Below, piece after piece: positions 26,234 to 35,204 of a DNA stretch of 64,000 nucleotides. Each line of letters opens with the position of its first letter. Position 1 is the stretch's first letter. The notes under the pieces are model-generated. The model made no database searches and was not told where the DNA came from. It was given only the letters and a program-made list of their open reading frames with translations. Location: contig NZ_CP049887.1 in NCBI RefSeq assembly GCF_011304195.1, positions 1,984,001 to 2,048,000 on the forward strand, written 5' to 3'. The translations under genes and the position numbers were made by a program. This DNA is from Vagococcus hydrophili (GTDB lineage Bacteria > Bacillota > Bacilli > Lactobacillales > Vagococcaceae).

Positions 26234-26941
26234 ATGGATAATTTTTTCACGATAATTGGTGGAATGGGAACAATAGCGACAGAATTATATATCAAGCAAA
26301 TTAACCAGAAAACACCAGCAACAAATGATCAAGAGTACTTAAATTATGTATTGGTGAATTATTCAACTATACCTGATCGTAGCTCTTATCTGATGAATAA
26401 AGGAAAAAATGAAAATCCATTACCTTATTTGTTAAATGTTATTAAGCAACAAAGTGCCTTGAAGCCTAATTTTTTCGTTTTAACTTGTAATACAGCTCAT
26501 TATTTTTATGATGAGCTTCAAAAAGCAAGTGACGTTCCTTTTCTTCATATGCCTCGTTTGGCTGTTGAAGAGGTAAGTAAAAACTATCCTTTAGGAACTC
26601 GAGTTGGCTTAATTGGGACAGAAGGAACCATCAAAAATAAGATTTATGACCCATTTATTTTAGAAGCTGGTTTTGATTTAGTTCACCCAACTTTAGAAAT
26701 TCAACAAATGGTTAGTACTTTGATTTTTGATAAGATTAAACAAAAAAATGAGTTAGATACAGAATTATATAATCAAATTCTAGAAAAGATGTTTGCTCTT
26801 AACTGTGATGTTTTGATTTTAGGTTGTACTGAGCTTTCTTTAATGGAAGACGCAGCTAATTATCAAAATAAACATGTGATTGATCCACAAAATGTGTTGG
26901 CAGAAGAAAGTGTTAAACTAGCATTAAGTTTTAGAAAGTAA
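26234..26941 (+). CDS. aspartate/glutamate racemase family protein
   Basis: A 235-residue cofactor-independent amino acid racemase. It has the N-terminal FTIIGGMGTIATELYIKQIN and both catalytic cysteines: LTCNTAHYF (about residue 84) and LILGCTELSL (about residue 197). D-aspartate is used in enterococcal cell-wall crossbridges, so aspartate racemase is plausible, especially after asnB; this is inference from context. RBS GGGAGG lies upstream. It ends at a terminator. Confidence 0.9.
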   Translation: MDNFFTIIGGMGTIATELYIKQINQKTPATNDQEYLNYVLVNYSTIPDRSSYLMNKGKNENPLPYLLNVIKQQSALKPNFFVLTCNTAHYFYDELQKASDVPFLHMPRLAVEEVSKNYPLGTRVGLIGTEGTIKNKIYDPFILEAGFDLVHPTLEIQQMVSTLIFDKIKQKNELDTELYNQILEKMFALNCDVLILGCTELSLMEDAANYQNKHVIDPQNVLAEESVKLALSFRK

Positions 26942-26945
26942 AAGA

Positions 26946-26990
26946 AACAGAAATGGAATTTAAATTTCATTTCTGTTTTTTATTTTTGAA
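26946..26990 (+). terminator. terminator after the asnB-racemase operon
   Basis: AACAGAAATGGAA pairs with TTTCATTTCTGTT (to 26977), followed by TTTTATTTTT. It is an intrinsic terminator five bases past the racemase stop. Confidence 0.85.
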
Positions 26991-27045
26991 TATATTAATT
27001 AAAGAGCGTATAATGAAAATATCCTAATGAATGAGGTGATGTTTT

Positions 27046-28032
27046 ATGTGCACAAGTGTTATTTATCAGAATAAACTAAATCAATCATTTTTAGCTAGAA
27101 CAATGGATTTTTCTTATCCATTAGATGGAAAACCAGTTTTTATTCCAGAAAATTATTTGTTTTTTAAAGGAAATACTGAAAAATCATTTGAAACAAAATA
27201 TGCCTTTGTTGGATCAGGTGATTTACACGGAGAATATGTGTTTGCTGATGGAGTTAATGAAGCGGGACTTGGTGCAGCTTCACTTTATTTCTCAGCGGAT
27301 GCAGTGTATTGTGAAGACATAGATGTAGAAAAAATAAATATCGCCCCTCACGATGTTGTGGCTTACTTACTATCAAACTTTAAAACGATTGAAGAAGTCA
27401 AAGCGGGGATTATGGGACTTCAAATTAATAATGAAAAAAATACGTTATTACAAAAAACAGTTCCCTTACATTGGATTGTAGCTGACGCGTCAGGTTACAG
27501 TTTGGTTATTGAACCAACAAAAGATGGTCTTATGATCTATGATAATCCAGTCAATGTCATGACAAATAGTCCAAGTTTTACTTGGCACTTAACCAATTTA
27601 AACCAATACGCTAACTTTTCAAATATGACTTCGCCTAAATCAGAATATGGTGGTTTTGTGGCTCATGGTAATGGTGCTGGTAGTGGTTTACTTGGGTTAC
27701 CAGGGGATTACACATCTATCTCAAGATTTGTTCGGATTGCTTTTATGAATCAGTATACGGAAAAAGTCAGCACGCTTGAGGAGAGCCTTAATGTGATTAT
27801 GAGAATGTTAACAAGTGTTTATATTCCTAAAGGTGTGAAGAAAAAAAGTAATGGACGAGATGATTATACTCAATTTGTTAGCATTATGGATTTGAATCAG
27901 CCTGGATATTACATTAATTACTATGAAAACAACCAAATTTATTATGTTGATTTAAAAGTAATGAAAGAACAAGAAACAGCCCCTAAAATATTTAATTGCT
28001 CTAAAGAAGTTTTGATTCAAAATGTAAGATAG
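27046..28032 (+). CDS. choloylglycine hydrolase family enzyme (bile salt hydrolase / penicillin V acylase type)
   Basis: A 328-residue Ntn hydrolase. After Met removal Cys2 (MCTSVIY) becomes the nucleophile, with ARTMDF supplying the conserved Arg and Asp, then NEAGLGAASLYF, PTKDGLMIYDNPVNVMTNSP and SRFVRIAFM. The family covers bile salt hydrolases, penicillin V acylases and acyl-homoserine lactone or other amide hydrolases. CTSV in place of CTGL at the start leans to the penicillin V acylase group; substrate is unsettled. RBS TGAGGTGATG overlaps the region before ATG 27046. It is monocistronic. Confidence 0.88.
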   Translation: MCTSVIYQNKLNQSFLARTMDFSYPLDGKPVFIPENYLFFKGNTEKSFETKYAFVGSGDLHGEYVFADGVNEAGLGAASLYFSADAVYCEDIDVEKINIAPHDVVAYLLSNFKTIEEVKAGIMGLQINNEKNTLLQKTVPLHWIVADASGYSLVIEPTKDGLMIYDNPVNVMTNSPSFTWHLTNLNQYANFSNMTSPKSEYGGFVAHGNGAGSGLLGLPGDYTSISRFVRIAFMNQYTEKVSTLEESLNVIMRMLTSVYIPKGVKKKSNGRDDYTQFVSIMDLNQPGYYINYYENNQIYYVDLKVMKEQETAPKIFNCSKEVLIQNVR

Positions 28033-28039
28033 CGTAGAT

Positions 28040-28088
28040 AAAAAATTTGCTCCGAGTAACTGGAAGGCGACTCGGAGTAGATTTTTTT
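28040..28088. repeat. short GCTCCGAGYAACTGGA element acting as bidirectional terminator
   Basis: CTCCGAG (28050-28056) pairs with CTCGGAG (28071-28077) around TAACTGGAAGGCGA, with A and T tracts on either side. It shares GCTCCGAGTAACTGGA and the 3' GGAGTAGA with the other copies (21286 and 40111). It lies between the convergent acylase and ABC-F genes. Confidence 0.8.
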
Positions 28089-28093
28089 ATGTT

Positions 28094-29593
28094 CTAATAT
28101 TTTTCAAGGGTAATAACTTTAGTTGCTACTTTGTTAATAAAAGCTTCGTCATGTTCCACAAAAAGCATGGTTGGTTCTTTTAAGAGAATAATTTCTTCTA
28201 ATTGTTCATAGTTAAAAATATCTAAATAATTTAAGGGTTCATCCCATAGATAGAATGGTGTTTCTTCTGTTAATGATTTAGCGATTTCAATTTTTTTACG
28301 TTGTCCCATACTCATGGTTTCAATATTATTACTAAATAGTTGTCGCTCTAAACCAAGTTTTTTGATGTTACTTAAAAAATCTTGGTAATCTAAATGATGT
28401 TTTAAACAAAAAGCTTTTAAAGTTCCTTGATTAACTTCATAATTCTGACGAACCAAGCTCCAATCTGCACTAATCATTTTTGTTAACTGCCCTTCAATAT
28501 TTCCTTCAAACTTATCTAGAATAGCTTTAATAAAGGAAGTTTTCCCAACACCATTGGCACCAATAATTGCGACACGTTCACCTTGTTTAATGTCAAAACT
28601 CACTGGTTTAAATAGTGGTTCGTCATTGAATGATAAGGTAAAGTTTTCAACTGTTAGTAATGTTTTGTGATGAGAGGGGACAAAATTCATTGTTAATGGA
28701 TCAATAAACTCGATATTTTTAAGAAGCTTTTCTTTTTCTTCGATTTCTTTATCCATTCGGTTTAACAGGTTTTTTGATTTTTTCATCGCTCTAGCTGCTC
28801 TAGCGCCAATAAATCCAGTATTGTTAATCGCACCGCTATTTTTGACATTGGCACTACCATACTTATCACCTTCCCTAGCATAAGACCATTCCGCCTTTTT
28901 AGCAGCGGTTTGCTTCAAGCGTCCAACTTCTTTTTTCAGTTTCTCATTTTTTTCTTGCTCTGATTCATCTTGACGCTCTTTTTGGAATTGATAGGTTGAG
29001 TAGTTACCTTGAGAAATCGTGATTTGGCTTTTATCAATAGCTAAAATGTGATCACAGACCTCATCAATAAATAAACGGTCGTGGCTAATCACGATAAAGC
29101 CAGTTTTCTTTTGTCTTAGATAACTAGCGACTTGTTTTCGACCTAAAGCATCTAAATGGTTCGTTGGTTCATCGATTAAAGGAAAATAATCTGATTGCGA
29201 AAATAGGATCGCTAGCAAAACTTTTGTTTGTTCTCCTCCAGATAAACTAGAAAAGTCACGCCATAAAATATCTGTTTCAGTTCCTAAAAGGGTTAATTCA
29301 CGCTCGACTTCCCATAATTCTCCAGCTTTTAAATCATCAATAATTTCATAAGTCATCTTATTTTTATCTTTGATTGCTTGAGGAAAATAAGAGAAATCCA
29401 TTTGGTGATTAATCGTTCCAGAATAAGCTAATTCATCTTGTAATAACTTGAAAAAAGTTGTTTTTCCTCGGCCGTTTCTTCCGATTAATCCCAATTTCCA
29501 AGTGGTATCAATATTTAACTCTACATGGTCAAAGAGTGTTAATCCTGCACCATCATAACTAAAAGATAGTTGTTTAATTTCAATTGTAGACAT
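28094..29593 (-). CDS. Lsa-type ABC-F ribosomal protection protein
   Basis: A 499-residue protein with two ATPase domains and no membrane segments. Domain 1 has GRNGRGKTT, SLSGGEQTK and LIDEPTNHLD; domain 2 has GANGVGKTS, SMGQRKK and LWDEPLNYLD. Between them is a charged linker (about residues 200-300) as in target-protection ABC-F proteins. Length and sequence, including WKLGLIGRNGRGKTT and WELERELTLL-like text, place it with Lsa(A) of E. faecalis, which confers intrinsic lincosamide, streptogramin A and pleuromutilin resistance. It has an upstream leader ORF and attenuator, typical for antibiotic-induced expression. The resistance spectrum is inferred. Confidence 0.93.
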   Translation of the reverse strand: MSTIEIKQLSFSYDGAGLTLFDHVELNIDTTWKLGLIGRNGRGKTTFFKLLQDELAYSGTINHQMDFSYFPQAIKDKNKMTYEIIDDLKAGELWEVERELTLLGTETDILWRDFSSLSGGEQTKVLLAILFSQSDYFPLIDEPTNHLDALGRKQVASYLRQKKTGFIVISHDRLFIDEVCDHILAIDKSQITISQGNYSTYQFQKERQDESEQEKNEKLKKEVGRLKQTAAKKAEWSYAREGDKYGSANVKNSGAINNTGFIGARAARAMKKSKNLLNRMDKEIEEKEKLLKNIEFIDPLTMNFVPSHHKTLLTVENFTLSFNDEPLFKPVSFDIKQGERVAIIGANGVGKTSFIKAILDKFEGNIEGQLTKMISADWSLVRQNYEVNQGTLKAFCLKHHLDYQDFLSNIKKLGLERQLFSNNIETMSMGQRKKIEIAKSLTEETPFYLWDEPLNYLDIFNYEQLEEIILLKEPTMLFVEHDEAFINKVATKVITLEKY

Positions 29594-29621
29594 TTTTACA
29601 TCATCCTTTCAAATAAAAAAA

Positions 29622-29677
29622 CAATCAGTCTGATTAACAGAACTGATTGCTAAGAGAAGGGAATATAAATAGCCCTT
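29622..29677 (-). promoter_or_regulatory. transcription attenuator in the Lsa-like gene leader
   Basis: On the minus strand an intrinsic terminator (29622-29649; CAATCAGT arms, then TTTTTTT) sits just before the RBS GAAAGGATG of the ABC-F gene. A hairpin AAGGG/CCCTT lies ahead of it (29657-29677). TAAGAGA (29651-29657) is complementary to 29698-29704 at the end of a leader ORF. Ribosome stalling in the leader could change the pairing and let transcription through. Structures were found by eye. Confidence 0.75.
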
Positions 29678-29694
29678 GGACGTGTAAAAGGTCA

Positions 29695-29823
29695 TTATCT
29701 CTTATCATCTCCACCAATTCTGTCAAATTGCAGACTAATCCCGTTAAATGTAACGGTAAAATAATAGGCAATTTGCTTAAAAAATTGGTTTAGATAATCA
29801 ATGGATAAATCCCTCACTTTCAT
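29695..29823 (-). CDS. leader peptide upstream of the Lsa-like gene
   Basis: A 42-codon ORF starts at ATG 29823 on the minus strand (MKVRDLSIDYLNQFFKQIAY, then ending GGDDKR) and stops with TAA TGA just before the attenuator. GAGGA is 1-2 bp from the ATG. A seven-codon in-frame extension to ATG 29844 is possible. A likely promoter (TTGCAT 29858-29853, TATATT 29836-29831, 16-bp spacing) would start RNA almost at ATG 29823, so the leader may be leaderless. Its position fits an antibiotic-sensing leader; translation is not shown. Confidence 0.6.
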   Translation of the reverse strand: MKVRDLSIDYLNQFFKQIAYYFTVTFNGISLQFDRIGGDDKR

Positions 29824-29866
29824 TTCCTCTAATATAGCACACATTTTGTTAAATGCAACTAAAAGA

Positions 29867-29880
29867 TGTTACCGATAACA
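29867..29880. promoter_or_regulatory. perfect cre-type site between the Lsa-like and pullulanase genes
   Basis: TGTTACCGATAACA matches the CcpA consensus TGWNANCGNTNWCA at every defined base and is itself a palindrome. It lies 82 bp upstream of the pullulanase start, just upstream of a possible promoter (TTGAAG 29883, TATATC 29906). A second cre-like core, AAGCGCTTAC, overlaps that -35. A LacI-family maltose regulator is an alternative binder. Confidence 0.65.
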
Positions 29881-29948
29881 GATTGAAGCGCTTACGTAAA
29901 TTTGGTATATCTATAAGAGTAGTTATTTAAAAAGGGGAGCGATGTGAA

Positions 29949-32900
29949 GTGGTAAAGTTGGAAAATAAGAGAAGTGTACAAAATATACGGACTATTTTTT
30001 GTATGATGAGTTTGTTATTTATATTTTCTTTTCAGTTACAAAAAAGTTTTGCAGAAGAGGTAGAAACCCAAGTAGTTATTCACTATGAAGCGCCAGAAAC
30101 TGAAAAAAATATCGATCGAAACATTTGGATTTGGCCTGAAAATGGAGCCGGTGAAGAACATTCTTTTGAAAAAGAAGATGCTTTTGGAAAATATCAAGTG
30201 ATTAGTTTAAAAGGAGTGCATCAAAAAGTTGGTTTTTTAATCAAATCAAAAGGGGATTGGTCTTATCAATCAAAAGATCAATGGGTTGATACAAGTAGTG
30301 GTCGAGCACACGTTTGGTTAGATAAGGAAGGTGCGTTGTTTTATGAAGCTACAGATAAAATGAAAGCGCCTAAAAATAAAGAACTAAATGTCAATGCTCA
30401 TTATTTTCGAAAAAATCAAGATTATGAGAAATGGCAACTTACCTTTAAAGTAGAAGACAGGGCACCAGAAGTTGTTAGTTTTGATACCGAAGATGACTTT
30501 GGGAGAAGTACGAATTTTAAAGTATCTTCAAAAACTGATTTTTCTAAATTAAATGTAACATTAGAGAAAAGAAATGAAAAAAACGAAGTCATTGAAACAG
30601 ACGGCAAGGAACGAGTGGTATATTTGTATGAAAATCAAGGGAATCTTGATATGTGGTTAATAGAAGATGATGAACTAGTTTATGCTCATCCTGAGTTGAT
30701 TGTAAAAACTCAGAAAATTAAAACAGCAACGATTGAAAAAATGAATCAAATTGATTTAGTTTTTTCAAAACCAGAATTACTAGAAAAATTAAAAACACAT
30801 CAAGTTAAATTAGTAAATTCTAAAGGCAATGTACCGTTTAAAATGTTAGAGGATGATAAAGATAAACCAGTCACTCGTTTATCTCTTCAAACAGAAAAAA
30901 ATTTAGATTTAGCGGAAAGCTATTCTGTAGAAACTGAAAAGGGTGAAAAGATTCCAGTAGCTATGGGTGCAGTCGTTAGAACACCAGAATTTGATAAAGC
31001 ATTTTACTATGATGGCAAACTAGGAAGCGAGTACCAAAAGGCTCAGACTACTTTTACCTTGTGGGCGCCAACTGCTAAATCAGTGGAACTGGTTACTTAT
31101 TCAGATCAAGGAGCAGAAAGTCCTGAAAAAGAAGTTATCTCAATGACAAAAGGTGACAAAGGAACGTTTAAAGCTAAATTAAGTGGTGATCAGGCAGGTT
31201 TAGTTTATACGTATCGTTTAACCTTCCCTGATGGTAAAGTGAATGAATCCGTTGATCCTTACGCAACTGCAGCGATTGTTAATGGCAATCGTTCTGTTGT
31301 TTTAAGTCCAAATCAAACCAATATTACTGAATTTAACCGCATGCCGGCCTTTTCAAATCCTGTTGATGCAGTGATTTATGAAGCGCATATTAGAGATTTA
31401 TCCATTGCAAGTGATAGCGGGATTCAAAATAAAGGGAAATTTTTAGGTGTGGTTGAACCTGGAACCAAAAATAGTCAAAATCAAATCACTGGTTTAGATT
31501 ATTTGAAGAGTTTAGGTGTGACTCACGTTCAATTTTTACCAATGTATGATTATCAAACGGTAGATGAAAGTCAACCGAATACACCACAATTTAATTGGGG
31601 ATATGATCCTAAAAATTACAATGTACCAGAAGGATCGTATAGTACGGATGCAACTAATCCTTCAACACGAGTGGTTGAAATGAAACAAATGGTTAAAGGG
31701 TTACATGATAATAACATTCGTGTCATTATGGATGTGGTATACAACCACGTGTATGAAGCAAGTAGTCATGCCTTCAATCAAACTGTTCCAGGCTATTATT
31801 TTAGATACAATGAAGATGGCGGTTTAGCAAATGGAACAGGTGTTGGAAATGATGTGGCTTCAGAACGTAAAATGGCTCAAAAATATATTGTGGATAGTGT
31901 GAGTTATTGGGCGAAGAATTATCAAATTGATGGGTTTAGATTTGATTTGATGGGTATTCTGGATGTGGAAACCATGAACTTAGTTAGAGAAGAGTTAAAT
32001 AAAATTGATCCTTCAATCATTGTTTTAGGTGAAGGATGGAACATGGGAACACCACTTTCAGATGATAAAAAAGCGATTCAAAAAAATGCGAATAAGATGC
32101 CAGGAATTGGGCACTTTAATGATTCGATTCGTGATAGCGTTAAAGGAAGTGTCTTTGACGGGAAAGAACCTGGGATGATCAATGGTAAAAAAGATTTAGA
32201 AAAATTAGTTGCTCAAAATATGCTAGGAGCTGAAGGTATAGAAGGATACACTGAACCTAGTCAGTTGATTCAATACGTAGAAGCTCATGATAATCTAACC
32301 TTATATGATAAATTATCATTAACAAATCCTAATGACACCAAAGAACAACGATTAAAACGTCATATGTTAGGTACGGGAATGATGCTCGTTTCTGAGGGAG
32401 TTCCTTTTATTCATGCGGGTCAAGAATTTTTAAGAACCAAAGATGGTGATGAAAATAGTTATAAATCACCAGATTCAGTGAATCAATTTGACTGGAATCG
32501 ACCAAAAGAATACGAAGAGTCAGTTGATTTCTTTAAAGAATTAGTCAATTATAGAAAATCGGAACCGTTATTGAGATTAACAACCTATCAAGAAATCAAA
32601 GAAAAAGGCAAAGTGATTCAAGCTGAAAATGGAATTATTATTTATCAGTTAAGTGATGAAAGAAAAGACGTGATGATTGCTATTAATAGTAACGAAGAAG
32701 AGCGTGACATGGATAAAAAAATGATTAAAGGATTTAAAGTTGTGGCTTCTAATCAATTGGAATCAGAAAAAAGTCAAGATGGAAAAATGTTGCCATTAAG
32801 TTTAACTGTCTATGAAAAAAATAAAGAAACAACTACAACTGATTCTTCTTCAACTGAATCATCAACAAACGCAGAAAACTCAACAACGGATTCACAGGCC

Positions 32901-33155
32901 ACGAAAGAACCAAGTGAAGAATCTAAATCATCTGAAACAAATAGTACTTCAACAAGTTCTACAAAAGAACAATTAAAAACATCAACTTCTGATGGTGTAG
33001 TGAATAAGAATGATACTGTCAAACCAACACCTACAGAAGGAAAACAATATTTTAGCCAATTATTACCTAAAACAGGAGAAGCCAAAACAGCTTTCGCATT
33101 AATTGGATTGTTAAGCTTAGGTGCAGGTTGGTTAATTTTTAGAAGAAAGAATTAG
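29949..33155 (+). CDS. pulA: cell-wall anchored type I pullulanase
   Basis: A 1068-residue secreted starch/glycogen debranching enzyme. A signal peptide covers residues about 12-36 (ending FAEEV). A CBM41-type carbohydrate domain follows (IHYEAPETEKNIDRNIWIWPE), then a CBM48-like domain (FTLWAPTAKSVELVTY) and the GH13 domain. The GH13 motifs are FNWGYDPKNYN, VYNHV, DGFRFDLMG (nucleophile Asp), LGEGWNMG (acid Glu) and VEAHDNLTLYDK. A Ser/Thr-rich spacer (about 960-1025) precedes the LPKTG sortase motif, a membrane helix and RRK. The start is GTG 29949 with AAGGGGAG upstream. It is probably catabolite-controlled through the cre site upstream. Confidence 0.96.
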   Translation: MVKLENKRSVQNIRTIFCMMSLLFIFSFQLQKSFAEEVETQVVIHYEAPETEKNIDRNIWIWPENGAGEEHSFEKEDAFGKYQVISLKGVHQKVGFLIKSKGDWSYQSKDQWVDTSSGRAHVWLDKEGALFYEATDKMKAPKNKELNVNAHYFRKNQDYEKWQLTFKVEDRAPEVVSFDTEDDFGRSTNFKVSSKTDFSKLNVTLEKRNEKNEVIETDGKERVVYLYENQGNLDMWLIEDDELVYAHPELIVKTQKIKTATIEKMNQIDLVFSKPELLEKLKTHQVKLVNSKGNVPFKMLEDDKDKPVTRLSLQTEKNLDLAESYSVETEKGEKIPVAMGAVVRTPEFDKAFYYDGKLGSEYQKAQTTFTLWAPTAKSVELVTYSDQGAESPEKEVISMTKGDKGTFKAKLSGDQAGLVYTYRLTFPDGKVNESVDPYATAAIVNGNRSVVLSPNQTNITEFNRMPAFSNPVDAVIYEAHIRDLSIASDSGIQNKGKFLGVVEPGTKNSQNQITGLDYLKSLGVTHVQFLPMYDYQTVDESQPNTPQFNWGYDPKNYNVPEGSYSTDATNPSTRVVEMKQMVKGLHDNNIRVIMDVVYNHVYEASSHAFNQTVPGYYFRYNEDGGLANGTGVGNDVASERKMAQKYIVDSVSYWAKNYQIDGFRFDLMGILDVETMNLVREELNKIDPSIIVLGEGWNMGTPLSDDKKAIQKNANKMPGIGHFNDSIRDSVKGSVFDGKEPGMINGKKDLEKLVAQNMLGAEGIEGYTEPSQLIQYVEAHDNLTLYDKLSLTNPNDTKEQRLKRHMLGTGMMLVSEGVPFIHAGQEFLRTKDGDENSYKSPDSVNQFDWNRPKEYEESVDFFKELVNYRKSEPLLRLTTYQEIKEKGKVIQAENGIIIYQLSDERKDVMIAINSNEEERDMDKKMIKGFKVVASNQLESEKSQDGKMLPLSLTVYEKNKETTTTDSSSTESSTNAENSTTDSQATKEPSEESKSSETNSTSTSSTKEQLKTSTSDGVVNKNDTVKPTPTEGKQYFSQLLPKTGEAKTAFALIGLLSLGAGWLIFRRKN

Positions 33156-33196
33156 AGTGAATTAAAAATTGTTTTCTTGTAGTTACCGAATAAAAT

Positions 33197-33239
33197 AAAA
33201 AAGATTGAGAATGATTTTTTTGTCATCCTCAATCTTTTT
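33197..33239. terminator. bidirectional terminator between pullulanase and MutS2-like gene
   Basis: AAAAAAGATTGAG-ATGA pairs with TCAT-CTCAATCTTTTT, with A and T tracts on both sides. It serves two convergent genes. Confidence 0.9.
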
Positions 33240-34769
33240 CTATTTTTCTAAATAATGCGTAGCTCTTGCTAAAATATCCTCTTGTATCTTCATTTTACGT
33301 GCGATGAAGAAGCCGTTACTTTCTCCAATGGCATTCATGAGTAGTTGATACTTAGGTTGTAGTGTTTGAGCGTCAAATGCCATTGCTGCTGTAATAAAAT
33401 CTGTTTTTTCTGTAGCGAAGTCTTTGATTTCACCGTAATGGGTAGAGGCTAAAACGACAGTTCCACGTTTAACTAGGTTTTCTAACATGGCGATTGCTAG
33501 TGCAGCTCCTTCAGTTGGTTCAGTCCCACTGCCAATTTCATCAACTAGGACAAGTGAGTGGTTATCTGCGATGTTTAAGATATTACCCATATTATTCATA
33601 TGACCTGAGAAAGTACTTAGGGCGTTATCAAAATCTTGATAGTCACCAATATCGACTAAGATATGTTTGAATAGACTAATATGACTGGTTGTTTCTGCTG
33701 GGATATAAATGCCCATCATTGTCATAAGTGTTAGTAGTCCGACTGTTTTTAAGACCACTGTTTTACCACCTGAGTTAGGTCCTGTAATAACTAATCCGCG
33801 ATGTTTGTTACCAAGTTCGATAGTTAATGGAATAGCTTTTTCGCCTAATAAGGGATGTTTTCCGTTAACTAGGTGGATATAACCATCTTGATTAATATTA
33901 ACTTTTTGGCCGTCTATTTCGTGACTGTATTTACCTTTAGCTACGATTAATTCTAACTTGAAGATAGTTTGAATCGTCTCGTTTAAGCTGTTTAGTTCTT
34001 GGGCGATTTCTTCTGTTAGTTTAGCAAGTATTTGATAGGTAATTGACATTTCTTCTGCTTGAGCCATTTGTAATTTTTGATTCAAGTCACGGGTATTTTC
34101 TAGTTCGATATAAGAGGTTGAACCTTTGCCTGACTCTGAAATGATTCGACCCTTAACGCTATGTTTGAAGGAGCTCTTAATCGGAACGGTTAAAATGCCA
34201 TCTCTTTCAATAACTAGAAATTCTTGGATTTTAGATTTATTAGCGGCGTTGTTAATAAATTTATGTAGTTTGTCACTAATATCTGCTTTGTATTTTTGAA
34301 TATTTTGTCTTGCTTTTTTTAAATCTCTGGATGCAACGGACGTTACTTGGTTGTTCTTAATTGATAAATGAATGGTTTCTTCGATTGAACGGAAACCTTG
34401 CAATTTAGTAGCGTACCCTGCTAGAATTGGCGCTAATTCTTGGTTTTTCTGGAAGAACTCTTTTAGTCTTCTGATTGATTTCAAGAAGTCAGCGATTTCA
34501 ACTAACTCTTTGGCTTCTAAAACATAACCATCCTCAATTTTTTGGAATAGGCGGTCAATTTGTTCGCTTGCCATAAACGGAAAACTCTGATTTGTTTTTA
34601 AAATTGCTAGAGCTTCGCCTGTTTCTTTTTGATAGTTTAAAACTTCTTCTAAGTTGTGTGAAGTTTTAAAATTAATAATTCTTTCTTTCACGGTTTTACT
34701 TACGGCGAATGAACTAATGTGTTCTTTGATTTCGTTGAATTGTGTTTGTTCGATTGCTTGTGTTTTCAT
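33240..34769 (-). CDS. MutS2-like ATPase lacking the Smr endonuclease domain
   Basis: A 509-residue protein with a MutS core and clamp-like helices followed by the ABC ATPase: Walker A ITGPNSGGKTVVLKT, then DIGDYQDFDNALSTFSGHMNNM, Walker B LVLVDEIGSGTEPTEGAALAIA and the switch STHYGEIK. MutS2 is normally near 780 residues and ends with a KOW-like region and a Smr domain; here the protein stops shortly after the ATPase, so it is a short paralogue, not full MutS2. MutS2 acts on collided ribosomes or recombination; what a Smr-less form does is unknown. The RBS is AGAGAGAG. A hairpin with a T tract lies in its upstream region. Confidence 0.85.
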   Translation of the reverse strand: MKTQAIEQTQFNEIKEHISSFAVSKTVKERIINFKTSHNLEEVLNYQKETGEALAILKTNQSFPFMASEQIDRLFQKIEDGYVLEAKELVEIADFLKSIRRLKEFFQKNQELAPILAGYATKLQGFRSIEETIHLSIKNNQVTSVASRDLKKARQNIQKYKADISDKLHKFINNAANKSKIQEFLVIERDGILTVPIKSSFKHSVKGRIISESGKGSTSYIELENTRDLNQKLQMAQAEEMSITYQILAKLTEEIAQELNSLNETIQTIFKLELIVAKGKYSHEIDGQKVNINQDGYIHLVNGKHPLLGEKAIPLTIELGNKHRGLVITGPNSGGKTVVLKTVGLLTLMTMMGIYIPAETTSHISLFKHILVDIGDYQDFDNALSTFSGHMNNMGNILNIADNHSLVLVDEIGSGTEPTEGAALAIAMLENLVKRGTVVLASTHYGEIKDFATEKTDFITAAMAFDAQTLQPKYQLLMNAIGESNGFFIARKMKIQEDILARATHYLEK

Positions 34770-34834
34770 TTTTTATCTCTCTCTTTCGTTAGTTGAGAGA
34801 AATCTGTCTTTAAACAAATTAACTAGAATAAAAA

Positions 34835-34867
34835 AAGAGTATAGGTATCATAAATACCCATACTCTT
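34835..34867 (-). terminator. hairpin plus T tract upstream of the MutS2-like gene
   Basis: On the minus strand AAGAGTATGGGTAT pairs with ATACCTATACTCTT around TTATG and is followed by TTTTTTTATT. It resembles an intrinsic terminator 58 bp upstream of the MutS2-like start, so it may be an attenuator. A 12-codon ORF (MGIYDTYTLFLF, 34861 to 34823) starts inside the hairpin. A possible -35 TTGACT just upstream would place the transcript start within the hairpin, so its role is uncertain. The rest of the 375-bp gap (34870-35144) shows no gene. Confidence 0.5.
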
Positions 34868-35204
34868 AAATGTATATACTGAAAAGTAGTCAAAATAAAT
34901 GAGTCTTCTCCTAGACACACTTATGACGCCATATAGACAGATATCTCAAATTAAAATTAAGGTACGACAAATAAAACTAGTTTTTAAGTATATTATTCAT
35001 CGATTCGTATGTTTTAATTATTGGATACCTTTGGCACTCAAAAAGTTCACTCATTTCTTTTAATAGTTAATTTGTTTTATGAGGACATAATAACAGTCAG
35101 AAAAATAATTGTCAAAAGAAATCACTTTTTCATTAAATTTTTAGTTGTTTAATAGTCTAAACTTAAGTATTCTGTTGTTAGATGTAAAAAATAGGAGGAG
35201 TATC

